Of a stretch of DNA of 64,000 bases, positions 50,601-61,614 are shown piece after piece. Below the pieces are notes generated by a model. That model did no database searches. It saw nothing but the letters and a program-made list of their open reading frames with translations, and was not told the origin of the DNA. The position numbers were made by a program, and so were the translations under genes. The DNA is from Paramecium octaurelia (lineage: Eukaryota; Ciliophora; Oligohymenophorea; Peniculida; Parameciidae): NCBI GenBank assembly GCA_905182995.1, contig CAJJDP010000066.1:248001-312000 (forward strand), read 5' to 3'. The first letter of the stretch is position 1. Each line of letters begins with the position of its first letter.

Positions 50601-51190
50601 AAGCGACGCTTCCATCACAATCATAGATATTATTAATTAAATGTTATCTCATTATTCAAATGAGATACGTAAAATAAATATTACCTTTTCCTTTCTATAC
50701 AGAGTTCTTTTGGATAAAAACTCTATAAAAGAAAAAATAAATAATATTTATCTCTATTCAAAATATCTGTATAAGAGAAATATGCCATATTTTCAATAAA
50801 AAATTTGATTTCATTGATCATTATGAATTTAGAGTAGTCCTCTTTGATTCTATTATTTGAGAGGATGGTCAAAAACGATATAAAAAATTCCCAAATACTA
50901 AGATTGAATTTCTCGTTTATAATTTAAGTTATCTTAAAAGTAGTTTTACCATTTTTTAATTTGCAATTCTATTTTCATAAGGTGATTCTATTAAAACTTT
51001 TATAACCTCATATATCAAGAAATAAAAATTTTAAGAATGTATATTTTGTCTTTTACAGAATGAACTTATACCTTTTATATCTTCCTTGCTTTCTGAATCA
51101 TTAATAAATTTTAATTAGCTATGTTACTAGACTCTATGAAGTGATTTCTCTATTCTCTACTTTTTAAAACATTATCGTTTCACTTAGATC
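47643..51190 (-). CDS. Long unidentified gene interrupted by an assembly duplication
   Basis: Strong minus-strand coding character from about 51190 down to TGA 47643: EKFNLSIWEFFISFLTIL and INEIKFFIENMAYFSYTDIL (around 50700-50900), FKKANLFEYFLGCLIVIL, then a long uninterrupted C-terminal frame with GISMSPKKQLMKVSPETHSL, VQLINAIKFLVESLAYY and CSICHQNCIQG. Helical and partly hydrophobic; no family recognised. The middle 1,300 bp is present twice (47898-49197 and 49199-50498) around a single N, so the true gene should contain that part once. Start and several introns are unresolved. Confidence 0.55.
47898..49197. repeat. 1,300-bp exact duplication, copy 1
   Basis: Identical, as far as I compared, to 49199-50498 at a constant offset of 1,301. 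It ends directly at the single N at 49198. Confidence 0.95.
49198..49198. other. Single N, contig join
   Basis: The only ambiguous base in this part; it sits exactly between two identical 1,300-bp copies. Confidence 0.95.
49199..50498. repeat. 1,300-bp exact duplication, copy 2
   Basis: Starts immediately after the N with TAATTAAAGAACAC, the same as copy 1, and diverges only after AAACTAGA at 50498, where the gene continues upstream. Confidence 0.95.
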
Positions 51191-52157
51191 ATGAAAAATT
51201 GGCAACTCTATAAAATGAACCAGAATTCAATATTAATCAAAAATAGAGCACTAAAAATATCTCATTTAATTTTTTGATTTATTAATTGATTCTACTGATC
51301 CAAAAAATAGATTAAAAATAATAGACTTTGGAATCAACCAATGTTTTTAAATCAATACCGTTATGACCTTATTCATTTCTAGTAAATAAAAAATAAATAC
51401 AAAAAAACCATAAATATAAATAGCAAAATTTAATAAAACTGTCATTTCTGTTTGTTTGTGTAATTTATATTTCGGTATAATATAACTAATTTAAGGAAAA
51501 TGTAATAGCATAAAGATTTTTTGAGAAACTCTTTATAAAACATTTAAATTTCTAAAAATTATTCCCAAAGTAAAGTTATTCGTAAAATCTAAATCAAAAG
51601 ATTACTTATTCTATAACATCAGGTCCTTATTAAATTAATAAATCTATGTTATTTACACCTAAGAAATTAATTAAATATTTTTTGTGATTAATTTATAATC
51701 AAATAAGGATCAAAATTATTGTGTATAGAACTTGATTATATTTGATCTACCATAGTTATAATTGATTTATTTATTGAAATAATTTAAAATTCACTAAAAT
51801 TTAGATGGGATTCTAGCATGTGTAAGAATTAATTTCATCCTTAATTAAATTGTTCATTGTTTATGCTTTCAAGGTGGAATTGCGTTTTTATTCAGTTCTT
51901 CTGTTTGCTAATATTGTACTAGAGCGATCAAACTTTAAATTTTGATAACCTAGAAGTTCTTTTAAATATATTAAGAGTTGATTATTTTTTTTTGTCATCA
52001 TAATTAAGTTTATGCTTAATCTTAATATAATTTGTTTCTTTCTAAAAAAACCAATGTAAAGTATCTCAATACATTTTAGTTTTCACAATTTTGTTCTTTT
52101 TTTTCTACTAACCGATTTTAATGATGCATTTTAGGATTAATTTATTATTTGTATATT
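51191..52157. other. Region with a possible kinase scrap
   Basis: On the plus strand, about 51280-51345 reads LLIDSTDPKNRLKIIDFGIN, which looks like the DFG region of a kinase, preceded by a poor HLDHEKLA. No intact frame surrounds it. The remainder is AT-rich with no feature. Confidence 0.3.
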
Positions 52158-52973
52158 ATGTAAATAAAGAGAAGTTCAATTGAATAAGGAGGATTAGAAT
52201 AAATTTTGGATGGCAACATGTCTCCAATTGCTCTTTAATTGGATTTAGAGTAGGACACTTAATCAATAGTGAGTAAAAAAGATGCTAAGAATAAATTCCA
52301 GCCCTTCTAAAATGAAAGAAACTCAATTGGGAAATTAATCCAAAGAACAAAAAGTAATGACACTACCTCTAAATTTCACTTTCTTAAAAGCCAATAAGTT
52401 GTCTTGCTTGCAAAAGGCAAAGAAACTGTGCCTCATGTTAGTCATGCCTACTAATTAAGCACTACTTATTTACTGGGTCTTAAAAAAAGAGATATCACTC
52501 CGATGGACAAAGCAGTCTCCTTGAAACAGCGGCTCAGAAATTTTAAAATCAATCTTCAAGCCGATTAAGGCTTCATTAAATAGTTTAGGGAATATAAAAA
52601 ATAGTATATTCCTAAAACTCAATTAAGCAGAGCCTTCTTAACTCCGAGGAGAGAACATTTTTATAGAGATGTACATATTGAATTGTTTAAGGTATGATAG
52701 ACTCACACTCCTGGGCCTGGAGTCTACTCAGATTAATTGTTAATCACTGAGCCAGGTCAATCTATGGAATTTAATAAAAGCCCGTAAATGAGAAAGTCTC
52801 CATCTCCAATTTGTTAAAGGGACTTTTATGATTTCCAATTTCTGAAAAGAAATGACAATTCACCTGATTTCTAGAGAACCATAAGTAGAGATAAGGCATA
52901 TTAAAGAAGTATTTTTGCTTAGATTGAGATTCAAAAGAAGGAGAACATGGTATTTGAAATAGGTTTATAGTGA
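52158..52973 (+). pseudogene. PG-rich-repeat (SHIPPO-like) gene with in-frame TGA
   Basis: ATG 52158 opens a 272-codon frame with a single internal TGA at 52695 and a terminal TGA at 52971. Before the stop: SKFHFLKSQQVVLLAKGKE, LSTTYLLGLKKRDITPM, LSRAFLTPRREHFYRD. After it the same frame continues THTPGPGVYSDQ, the hallmark of sperm-tail PG-rich repeats found in microtubule-associated ciliary proteins. The G/C content is higher than in the flanks, as for a real gene. Beyond 52973 coding-like sequence continues in another frame (KEEPYDEQKINRDIEYL). So the gene is broken or the sequence has errors. Confidence 0.55.
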
Positions 52974-53600
52974 AGAAACTTCAAAAAGAGGAACCTTATG
53001 ATGAATAAAAAATTAACAGGGATATTGAGTACTTATTGTATCAGTAATAAAAGTATGGAAAATTAAGTATATTTTATATGTATATAGATTAGATTATTAG
53101 AGAATACTTGATAGCAATAGTGAGATAAAGAAGTTTGCCTAACCAGATTCTCTTGATACTAATTGGAGTAAAATGCTGTAAATCTAAAATATTTAATATA
53201 TAGAGAACGATATGGTTTTAAGAGGTTAAAAGGAGGAAAAATCAAAAAGTAAAGAGTGTAAACAGCTGCAAATGGGTGAATGTTTAATTCATTTATTTAT
53301 TGCTTTTTTTTTATTCTTAATAAATTATCATTTTATTATTATTTTTCAATAATAAGAAATGTTTTAAAAATGGAAAATGCTGTAGTTTAAAAAAAATAAT
53401 AATAAGAGTGAAAATTTGATAAGATTATTAGTTAAATCTTTTGCAGAATTTGAATGTAAGATAATGGGTTATAACAATATGATAAGCTGAAATACATAAT
53501 AAATTAATGATTACAATAGAGATTAATTTATTCAATCTCTAATGGCAAATGATAATAATTTATTTATTCTTAAAACTTATTATATAATTTCTAAAAATAT
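52974..53600. other. Gene tails, boundaries unclear
   Basis: Plus-strand coding-like continuation of the PG-rich-repeat gene to about 53280, then AT-rich sequence before the 3' end of the minus-strand DNAI7-like gene. Confidence 0.3.
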
Positions 53601-55756
53601 AACATAATGAATATCCTAGATTTAAATGATCTTATCACTTTCATTTTTGATGAAATTTCTTGTGTTGTCAATTAATGCATTTTTAACAAATCTTCTAAAT
53701 TATAATGAGTTTCTGTATCATGTAAGAGATTCTAATTACATTTTGAATAAGAATCTCTTGCCTAAATTATTGCGCATTTATTTTACCACCATTTAATGGT
53801 CTTCCAATCTTTTTCTTAATTTTCAGCAAATTCCTAATGTTAAATTATCATTACTTCATCGAATTCAGGATTTTCCTATATTTTAGCGCTATCTAAGAGG
53901 CTTTATCACTATTGTTCCATCTGCTTGACTCAATAAAGAATCCTCTGACTGGTTCTGATAAATCTGTCAAAGCAAGTTCTTCTGCTGCTTCATCTTTTTG
54001 TACTATGTTGGCTGCTTAACAACCTTCTTGGACTGGAATGAAATTGACACCACTTCTATATAACTCATAAAACAATGCTCTTACTGATAATTTTTTATTT
54101 GCCTAATGAGAAAATTCCTAAGGATTACATTAAAATGATTACAGGATCTTCTTTAAGCAGAATGATATACCCAGGTCCTATTTCAAATTTAAACAAATCT
54201 CGAAACCCTTGAATATCTAAAATTGCATTTTCATTGCCTACACATCTTAGCTTAAAACTTTTGTAGGGGTAATCTAAACATCCTTCTTATAACAATCCTA
54301 CAGGTCCAAGTTTAGGGACACTGGCAACAATATTTATTCCTTTATCCAATTTTGCATCTTCTCCACTATTTCTATCAAAGAATTCTACTCTCCAAACTTT
54401 TTAATTTTCCTTATTTGGAATTCAAATATAAGATGGTAGTTAATAAGATACTTTAAAATTAGCATTTAATTCAAAATTTAAACGCTTAACTTGTTCTTTC
54501 GATTCATAATTTTATTTAAGAGTCCAAATATTGACTTTCTTAGGTGGGGGAAGCATTTATAAATATTCAACATCTAAAACCCCTCCTACTGTTCTATATT
54601 TACTATATGTTTTAGGACTATAACGATCAAATGATGTGTATAATTGATCTGGGTACATCAACTGCCAATTGTAATTCAGGATAATCATTTGGTTTGTGTC
54701 TGTAACCAGATGGTTTATTGGATGGATATATAAAAATACCGTATATGAAATCTTCATTAGGTGGAAATGAAATGTTTTATTACTTCGTTTTTTGTTTTGT
54801 CATCTATTTTAAATGTCTCTTTTGACCCTTCAATTGCTTTTTTAGTTAACTCTGCGAATTTTTCCTATTAGAAAAAAGAATTTTGTATTTATCCACCAGA
54901 GTTAAAAGATTAATAAATTAATGATTTTGAAAAATTGGCGTTTGATGATGAATTCCAGAAACTTTCATAAAGAAATGAGAATTATACAAAGGGAGTATTA
55001 TAATGTATCTACGATATCCTACGTATGATTTTTTCTTAAAGGAAGTTTATTTTATAAAAATAACCATCATTTTGAACATCCAGAATTCTATCTAAATATT
55101 TTAATAGGGGAAAATAAATCCTTTCCTATTATTTATTAATAGTTATTTACTTCAATGAAAAACTCGGCATATACAATACCATTTGAGTATTTATTTCCTC
55201 TATTTTCTTATGAATCATTTCTCTTAGTGAATTGATATATTTTTAATTTCTAGTGACGACATCATTTTCATTAACCCGTGATTATTGCTGATTATTTAGT
55301 ACAGGTTTTCTTTCAGCTTTCAGTTATGTTAAAAATCTAAATATATCTCGAACAATATTTTCTGCTTATTATAATTTTTGTAATTCTTCTGGAATTTTAA
55401 GATCTGACAAGGTTTTGAATATTGTGATGAAAGTAGTTAATTAGGCTACCAAAGTAATGTCTTGTTTTGTCGAACAATATAAATATATTATTCCAATCAT
55501 CATTTACTTTTTTGCATTCTCCAAATTTTCCTTAAATACACCCCTTTAAACTTCATTTTCTATCTCTTCTTCTGCATTCTCTTCAGCTGCTAATCTTTCT
55601 TCTTCTAGTTTCCTTAATCTTTCTTACTCTAGTCTTTATTTTTCTTCTTCTTATTTTCTCAACCTTTCCTATATTTCTCTTTCCCCATTTCTATTCTGCT
55701 TTGTCTTTCAATTCCTTTTCCGTTAACTTCTTAGGTGGAGGAGCATTCGGTGGCAT
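53600..55756 (-). CDS. DNAI7/CASC1-like axonemal protein, disrupted
   Basis: Starts MPPNAPPPKKLTEKELK at ATG 55756, then an Arg/Glu coiled coil (QERLRKQEEEKQRLEQERLR), a helical region (QLTTFITIFKTLSDLKIPEE, RNQKYINSLREMIHKKIEE), and a C-terminal part with FPPNEDFIYGIFIYPSNKP, ASVPKLGPVGLLQEGCLDY and YRSGVNFIPVQEG. The Pro/Lys start, coiled coil and closing GLNVFP-like motif fit CASC1/DNAI7 axonemal proteins. Problems: a one-base frame change after KAEQKWGK near 55670, and a 251-bp inverted foreign piece at 54872-55122. Introns in the 3' half are only partly resolved, so the stop position is approximate. Confidence 0.6.
54872..55122 (+). repeat. Inverted duplicated segment (copy B) inside the DNAI7-like gene
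   Basis: Nearly identical to the reverse complement of 39402-39651. On the plus strand it still reads FCIYPPELKDQQINDFEKLA as in the source gene, but it lies antisense in the DNAI7-like gene, where the host frame happens to stay open through it without a TGA. Confidence 0.85.
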
Positions 55757-56615
55757 TGCGTTTATTTATTTTTGAATATAATTTAATATTTTCTAAAATA
55801 ATCACATATAAGTGATGAACTATTCCAGAATTTTGAATAACAGAAATAATAATAAAACAAAATTAATATGAGATACAAGAAAGAACATATCAATTTTTCA
55901 TCCCAAAATAATCTTTATAATTATAACAATTTAAATTCATCCATGAAATACGTTTTTTAGCCTTTTCTTTTTACAAATATTTAAATGAAGAAATAACATA
56001 TAAGAAATGAAGAAAATCTTCATAAATTTAAAGAAATAATACTTTTGCTAAAGCATCATTAAGTAGATAATTTTTAATTAATTGACTACATTTAAGCATT
56101 AAAATAGCTTAATTAAGTCAGTTGAGTACCAAATAAAACTTTTTACACGATTTCATTGTAAAGAATAAAGCATAAATTTTTCGCTGTTGTCATAATTAAT
56201 GGGCATAAATTACTAAAACGGGTAATTTTAACAAAAAAATCAGAATTAATATTTTTTAAATCATATTTTCTAAAATCCAATTTTACATCTTTCCTTATGT
56301 AGATTAACATGGAATAATTGAAGAATCAGAACCTTTAGAATGAAAAAAATGAGAATTCTCAAATTCTAATAAATGTTATTTGCAACAAACTACAAAATAT
56401 TTGTGCTCGAACATGGCAAATAAAAGATCCAAAGATATAAATTAAGAAAATCAAAAAGAATTGCTTAGACATCAAAAAAAAGAAGGACAAAAACACTCAA
56501 ACTTCAAAAATTGATTAAAATTTAAATTAATTTCTATGTCCGACATGTTCAGATCTCAAACATTAAGAATATCTCTCATAGCTGAAAGCTGTTGAAAATT
56601 TATCGAATCAATTAG
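55344..56615. repeat. 1,272-bp exact duplication, copy 1
   Basis: Same sequence as 56617-57888 at offset 1,273; begins TATCTCGAACAATATT and stops at the N at 56616. Contains the 5' part of the DNAI7-like gene intact on its left side. Confidence 0.95.
56309..56615 (+). pseudogene. Truncated copy of the 115-aa ORF (artefactual)
   Basis: First copy of the small gene at 57582-57929, cut off by the N at 56616. It is expected to disappear if the duplicated ends are merged. Confidence 0.8.
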
Positions 56616-56616
56616 N
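56616..56616. other. Single N, contig join
   Basis: Lies exactly between two identical 1,272-bp copies. Confidence 0.95.
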
Positions 56617-57029
56617 TATCTCGAACAATATTTTCTGCTTATTATAATTTTTGTAATTCTTCTGGAATTTTAAGATCTGACAAGGTTTTGAATATTGTGA
56701 TGAAAGTAGTTAATTAGGCTACCAAAGTAATGTCTTGTTTTGTCGAACAATATAAATATATTATTCCAATCATCATTTACTTTTTTGCATTCTCCAAATT
56801 TTCCTTAAATACACCCCTTTAAACTTCATTTTCTATCTCTTCTTCTGCATTCTCTTCAGCTGCTAATCTTTCTTCTTCTAGTTTCCTTAATCTTTCTTAC
56901 TCTAGTCTTTATTTTTCTTCTTCTTATTTTCTCAACCTTTCCTATATTTCTCTTTCCCCATTTCTATTCTGCTTTGTCTTTCAATTCCTTTTCCGTTAAC
57001 TTCTTAGGTGGAGGAGCATTCGGTGGCAT
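56617..57029 (-). pseudogene. Second 5' fragment of the DNAI7-like gene (artefactual)
   Basis: Identical to the first ~410 bp of the gene starting at 55756; truncated at the N. Same one-base frame change after the start region. Confidence 0.8.
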
Positions 57030-57888
57030 TGCGTTTATTTATTTTTGAATATAATTTAATATTTTCTAAAATAATCACATATAAGTGATGAACTATTCCA
57101 GAATTTTGAATAACAGAAATAATAATAAAACAAAATTAATATGAGATACAAGAAAGAACATATCAATTTTTCATCCCAAAATAATCTTTATAATTATAAC
57201 AATTTAAATTCATCCATGAAATACGTTTTTTAGCCTTTTCTTTTTACAAATATTTAAATGAAGAAATAACATATAAGAAATGAAGAAAATCTTCATAAAT
57301 TTAAAGAAATAATACTTTTGCTAAAGCATCATTAAGTAGATAATTTTTAATTAATTGACTACATTTAAGCATTAAAATAGCTTAATTAAGTCAGTTGAGT
57401 ACCAAATAAAACTTTTTACACGATTTCATTGTAAAGAATAAAGCATAAATTTTTCGCTGTTGTCATAATTAATGGGCATAAATTACTAAAACGGGTAATT
57501 TTAACAAAAAAATCAGAATTAATATTTTTTAAATCATATTTTCTAAAATCCAATTTTACATCTTTCCTTATGTAGATTAACATGGAATAATTGAAGAATC
57601 AGAACCTTTAGAATGAAAAAAATGAGAATTCTCAAATTCTAATAAATGTTATTTGCAACAAACTACAAAATATTTGTGCTCGAACATGGCAAATAAAAGA
57701 TCCAAAGATATAAATTAAGAAAATCAAAAAGAATTGCTTAGACATCAAAAAAAAGAAGGACAAAAACACTCAAACTTCAAAAATTGATTAAAATTTAAAT
57801 TAATTTCTATGTCCGACATGTTCAGATCTCAAACATTAAGAATATCTCTCATAGCTGAAAGCTGTTGAAAATTTATCGAATCAATTAG
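56617..57888. repeat. 1,272-bp exact duplication, copy 2
   Basis: Begins inside the DNAI7-like gene (so that gene is truncated here, start at 57029) and diverges from copy 1 after AATCAATTAG at 57888, where a plus-strand ORF continues without interruption. Confidence 0.95.
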
Positions 57889-57929
57889 AACGTGTCAAGG
57901 AGTTGATCTATTTTTTTAATTCACCTTGA
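57582..57929 (+). CDS. Hypothetical Lys-rich protein, 115 aa
   Basis: ATG 57582 to TGA 57927, intronless. Gln/Asn/Lys-rich start, then CNKLQNICARTWQIKDPK, a lysine-rich stretch, LCPTCSDLKHQEYLSQL with a Cys pair, and a helical end NQLERVKELIYFF. The frame passes smoothly over position 57888, the end of the duplicated block, showing that copy 2 joins the true downstream sequence. It diverges from the DNAI7-like gene. A single zinc-binding site is possible, but no family is recognised. Confidence 0.5.
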
Positions 57930-58337
57930 TATTTTATTATCTTCTAAAATAAAAATTTGATGCTCAATAAATTTATTTGATTGATATGATAAATTAAATT
58001 ATCATATAACTTTATATTATTAATATTATTTTGAAATTCTCACTCTTTATATCAAATATTCTTTCTATTCAGAATTATCGTGCATATATAAAATAATTTG
58101 TCTTACTTTTATTATTAGTAGTATTTAACACAGTAACTTATCCCAGTATTTTTTAAGGATTTTCTTACCTTAAAAATTGAGGAGCAAATAAATTTAGTAA
58201 ATTTGATTTAAATATAACTAGAATTAATAAGAAAGATTTCTAAAAACCTTAATGATTATTATTTATTTATATCTATCAATTAACAATAATATAAAATTTA
58301 TTTTTCTCAAACTGAAGGACCTTTGGCTGACACTTCA
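57930..58337. other. Intergenic, nothing recognised
   Basis: AT-rich spacer ahead of the GOT1 stop; no ORF with coding character. Confidence 0.4.
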
Positions 58338-58808
58338 TCAACCATTTTTTTTAATTATGGATTTCCTTTAATGATTTTTAATAATCATACTTAAATATCT
58401 GCCAATAATTGGGAGTTTGGTCGCACTATCATAAAGGAATGGAAGGAATGACTTAAACATCTGGAAAAGTCCATAAATTTACAATGGAAATCCAATAATT
58501 GATAATCTAAAAAATATGATGATGAAGAATCCCAAAAAAAAAATAATGCTTCCCTTAATTTTGCCTAAGACTAAACACCAATTAAATACCTTTTTTTAGG
58601 AAGAATGACAATGTACTTTTAATTCCTATCAATAAGCAAAGACCAATCAAAAATGATAAATTCCCCATCACTAATAGAGCTCTGTCAAGGAAAAACATAA
58701 CCCCTAAGACAAATAGCAAAAGACTGACAGTGAGAAAACCCATTCCGATTTCTGTGTTCCTAATATCACAATTGCTGATTTACTTTTAGAGTCATCTAGA
58801 AAATACAT
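58338..58808 (-). CDS. GOT1: Golgi transport protein GOT1
   Basis: Small tetraspan membrane protein acting in ER-Golgi vesicle transport. Introns of 32 nt (58752-58783) and 19 nt (58570-58588, among the shortest in the window) give 139 residues. Starts MYFLDDSKKIGMGFLTVS, matching the QKIGVGL start of GOT1, then FVLGVMFFLDRALLVMGN (the conserved FFDxALLAxGN motif), LIGLCLLIGIKSTLSFF, FFLGFFIIIFFRLSIIGFP and a C-terminal FKSFLPFLYDSATKLPIIG. Four hydrophobic segments and total length fit the family exactly. Confidence 0.95.
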
Positions 58809-59192
58809 TAAGAATATTTATTATTTATATTAAAACACGTAAACCATGTGTTATTTATCAACTTAATCTAATAAAACCTATAAATTAAGGTTTAAGATAA
58901 TCAGTTAGGATTCTCTTTGATGTATTATTATCATTTGATATATAAGTACTTTTCTTGAATCAAAATGACTAAAAATTCTTCTTTTCAAATTATAGAGAGA
59001 TGATATATCGAAAATTTAATACAAAAATAAATTTTAGACATGAAAACAATTAAAATTGTTAATACAAAGGTTATTTGATAGCTTTCTAATTTTTTAACTT
59101 TAAAATAACTCTTCAAATTATAGACATATCATTGTAATGATGTAAAATTCAATAATTATAAAAAGGTTTTACTTGAATAATATTTATAATTA
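58809..59192. other. Intergenic, nothing recognised
   Basis: AT-rich spacer between the GOT1 start and the stop of a small minus-strand gene. Confidence 0.4.
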
Positions 59193-59457
59193 TCATTTTT
59201 ATTGCCCAAGGTAAGTTCTATCAAAAAAATGAGGTGCTGAAGTCCACTTATTTCTGTAGTCTGACATTTAGTAGGGATTCTTTTCAAATACTCCTTTTTT
59301 AATAATAAATTTCTTTAGTTCAGAAGTTCGATATTGATTTTTTGGATTCTTGAACTCTTATCTAGAAAAAGTATAACTGTTATTATTACTGATTTGTTGT
59401 TTAGAAATGATTAGACTAATTGCTTTGAAAGTTTAACCAATTTTATGAGCACTTCAT
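59193..59457 (-). CDS. Small polar protein, 78 aa
   Basis: A 28-nt intron (59362-59389, GTAATA..TAG) joins two exons into 79 codons. N terminus is Asn/Gln-rich (MKCSQNWLNF), middle basic (YRTSELKKFIIKKGVFEKNP), and the end reads YRNKWTSAPHFFDRTYLG. The aromatic/basic C terminus is conserved-looking and may be a microtubule- or partner-binding peptide like those of small axonemal proteins, but this is only a guess. The overlapping longer minus-strand ORF at 59411-59596 in another frame is probably a shadow. Confidence 0.55.
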
Positions 59458-59646
59458 AAATGATTCCTATAATAATAACAAAAGAATACTTATGTAAGTT
59501 TGCTAACATTATATTAATTTTTCTCAAATTTTTATTCTTTATAAAAGGTTGAATATTTTGATTTTGGTTCGCATCTCTCTTCATACCAATTACCAATTAA
59601 TGTTTTAGAGTTGAATTTCTTCTCTGGGTGTGATGTTTGTTGTAAA

Positions 59647-60217
59647 ATGAATTCGTTCGGCATATAAATTAAATTAATTAAAATTATTAATAATTTAATC
59701 AGTCTTCCTTTGATCTCCCCGAAAATTTCGGTATTATGCCCATATCAAAATTTTAATGATCATCAGTATAACCCAGGATAGATTATTAAAAATTGTTTTA
59801 TAAACTGTTTAAAAATCAGAAAATCAGATTATATACTAAATAATTTATTATCTAGAGAAACGATTGCTGATTTAGAGAAAAGTGCATAGATAAATGGAGA
59901 AATTATAAAAGATAGTTTAGGATATTAGTTCAAAAAAAACAAAAGAAATAAAGTTTGAATAGATTGAAAGCTTAAAAATACTTGAAGAACCTCCGATTAT
60001 CTTGAATAGATTAAATAATATAGAATATTGTTTAAAGGAACTTAGAATATTGTTTTATTAGGTGGAAGATACAGATGAATTTCCTAACTGGTTAGTAAAC
60101 TAGAAGCTAAATTAGATGATAACAATTCAAAAATTACATAATAAGTAGCTAAAAAGAATGAGTAAAGGCTAAAAACAGCAAATGAAGTCTGGTACTACTA
60201 TATAAATGATTAATTGA
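59647..60217 (+). CDS. Hypothetical protein, two frames
   Basis: ATG 59647 begins a frame (MNSFGIQIKLIKIINNLI) that stays coding-like through SDYILNNLLSRETIADLEKS to about 59940. A second frame then continues IESLKILEEPPIILNRLNN, FPNWLVNQKLNQ to TGA 60215. The switch near 59920-59955 needs an intron or a one-base change that I could not fix. Mostly helical and hydrophilic after a hydrophobic start. Family unknown. Confidence 0.45.
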
Positions 60218-60410
60218 ATTTTTTTATATATAACATAATATTATGTTGAAAGAAGAATCAATTATGATTTTATTGTAAACGCTGATAGAATATTCTAATA
60301 ATAATTATTATTATGATAATTTAAATTAGAAAGTTTAACTTTATAAAGAGAGTCTATTTAATATATTTAATCAAGTATTTATTCATTATTTAAATTGGAT
60401 AAAATATCAT

Positions 60411-61318
60411 TCAAGCCTTATTCTTGAGATTCCTTTGGAGCATTTCTTGTTCCTTTAATTTATTTATTTTTCTTCTTAGTTCTTCTTACTTTTAATCTAT
60501 AATCTTCTCTTTGAAAAGATCAGGATACACTAAAAATATATTATTTGGTCTAACATAATCTTGCAATAGATTTATCTTCAGACATAAAATCTTTGGCTGT
60601 TTTCAGCTGTCCTGGGAATCTTCCTTTGGTATTGACTAATTGGGGTTTCTATTCAGGTAACTGAATTATTATAAGGTTTCATTACTTTGAACATTTCCAA
60701 TTATTACTTTTCTTCTTTTAAGACCTATTCAAATTCTTTGATTGATCTGCAATTTAAATTTTCTTTGGGAGGTATATTAAAACTTTTATAGTCATAGGAT
60801 TTGGACTCAAACAAATGACTCATTTCTTTAAAATGATCTTAATCATTAAGATCATAATGTTGAATGGTTGAAATTGATCTCGCCTATTGTGGATCTAATA
60901 AACTTTAATATTAGGATGCAACTGTAGATTGTGGAATATGTGGCAAAGTTTAGTAGCTCTATGTTTACAATAAGGATTTCTCATCCTTTGATAAATTTAT
61001 TTGGATTTATTTCTTTTCAGTTTTAAAATGTTCCAAATTGGGTAATTTTGTAGGTCGAGGCAATTGAGAATACCAAACTAATTTGTTTATTGAAGGTGTA
61101 TAGCTAGTAAAATTTTTTTAGAGAGATTTAGCTTTTAAAGGCATGTAGCTTGGTTTTTTCGCTAGTTTAATTCTATCCTTATAACCAACAGATCCAGTCA
61201 AAGAAGCATCAAATTCTTTAATATAATCTGCAGTTTTATAGACTTTTTGTTTTTCTCCAGTTTCATTATTGATTAAGTAATAATTATTGGTCTCCAAATC
61301 ATTCCATAGAGATATCAT
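60411..61318 (-). CDS. Hypothetical protein, 285 aa
   Basis: Two 25-nt introns (60661-60685, and 60531-60555 which begins GTTAG) give 285 residues, an exact multiple of three. Starts MISLWNDLETNNYYLINNET; middle with Pro/Lys/Ser (KPSYMPLKAKSL, LPRPTKLPNLEHFKTEKK), a PGQLKTAKDFMSEDKSIARL stretch and a final coiled coil (EELRRKINKLKEQEMLQRN). No transmembrane segment or catalytic motif. Pattern is common for ciliary or cytoskeletal proteins but no family is recognised. Confidence 0.7.
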
Positions 61319-61614
61319 GCTCTGATTAGATGTCGTATACTAATATAATTATTATAATAAAATTCATATATTAAAGAAAAGAAAGAAAATAGGGCATCCA
61401 ATTATTGATTGAATAACAAAAAGAACGATTCAATTCTGTATTTTAATAGTTATTACATTTGATGGAATATTTATACAGATTCCAATGTATTCAAATTAAT
61501 GATTGATTATCAAAGTGATATTTAAGAATTTGAGAAGTCGCTAAGAACCATAATTAATATCGAATTATATAAGCAATGCTGTTATGATATATATGGATAT
61601 TTGTATTATGTTAT

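Noticed and set aside
51280-51345. Separate functional kinase gene from the IIDFG motif
   Set aside because: No continuous frame, catalytic loop or N-lobe around it; mentioned only as a possible scrap.
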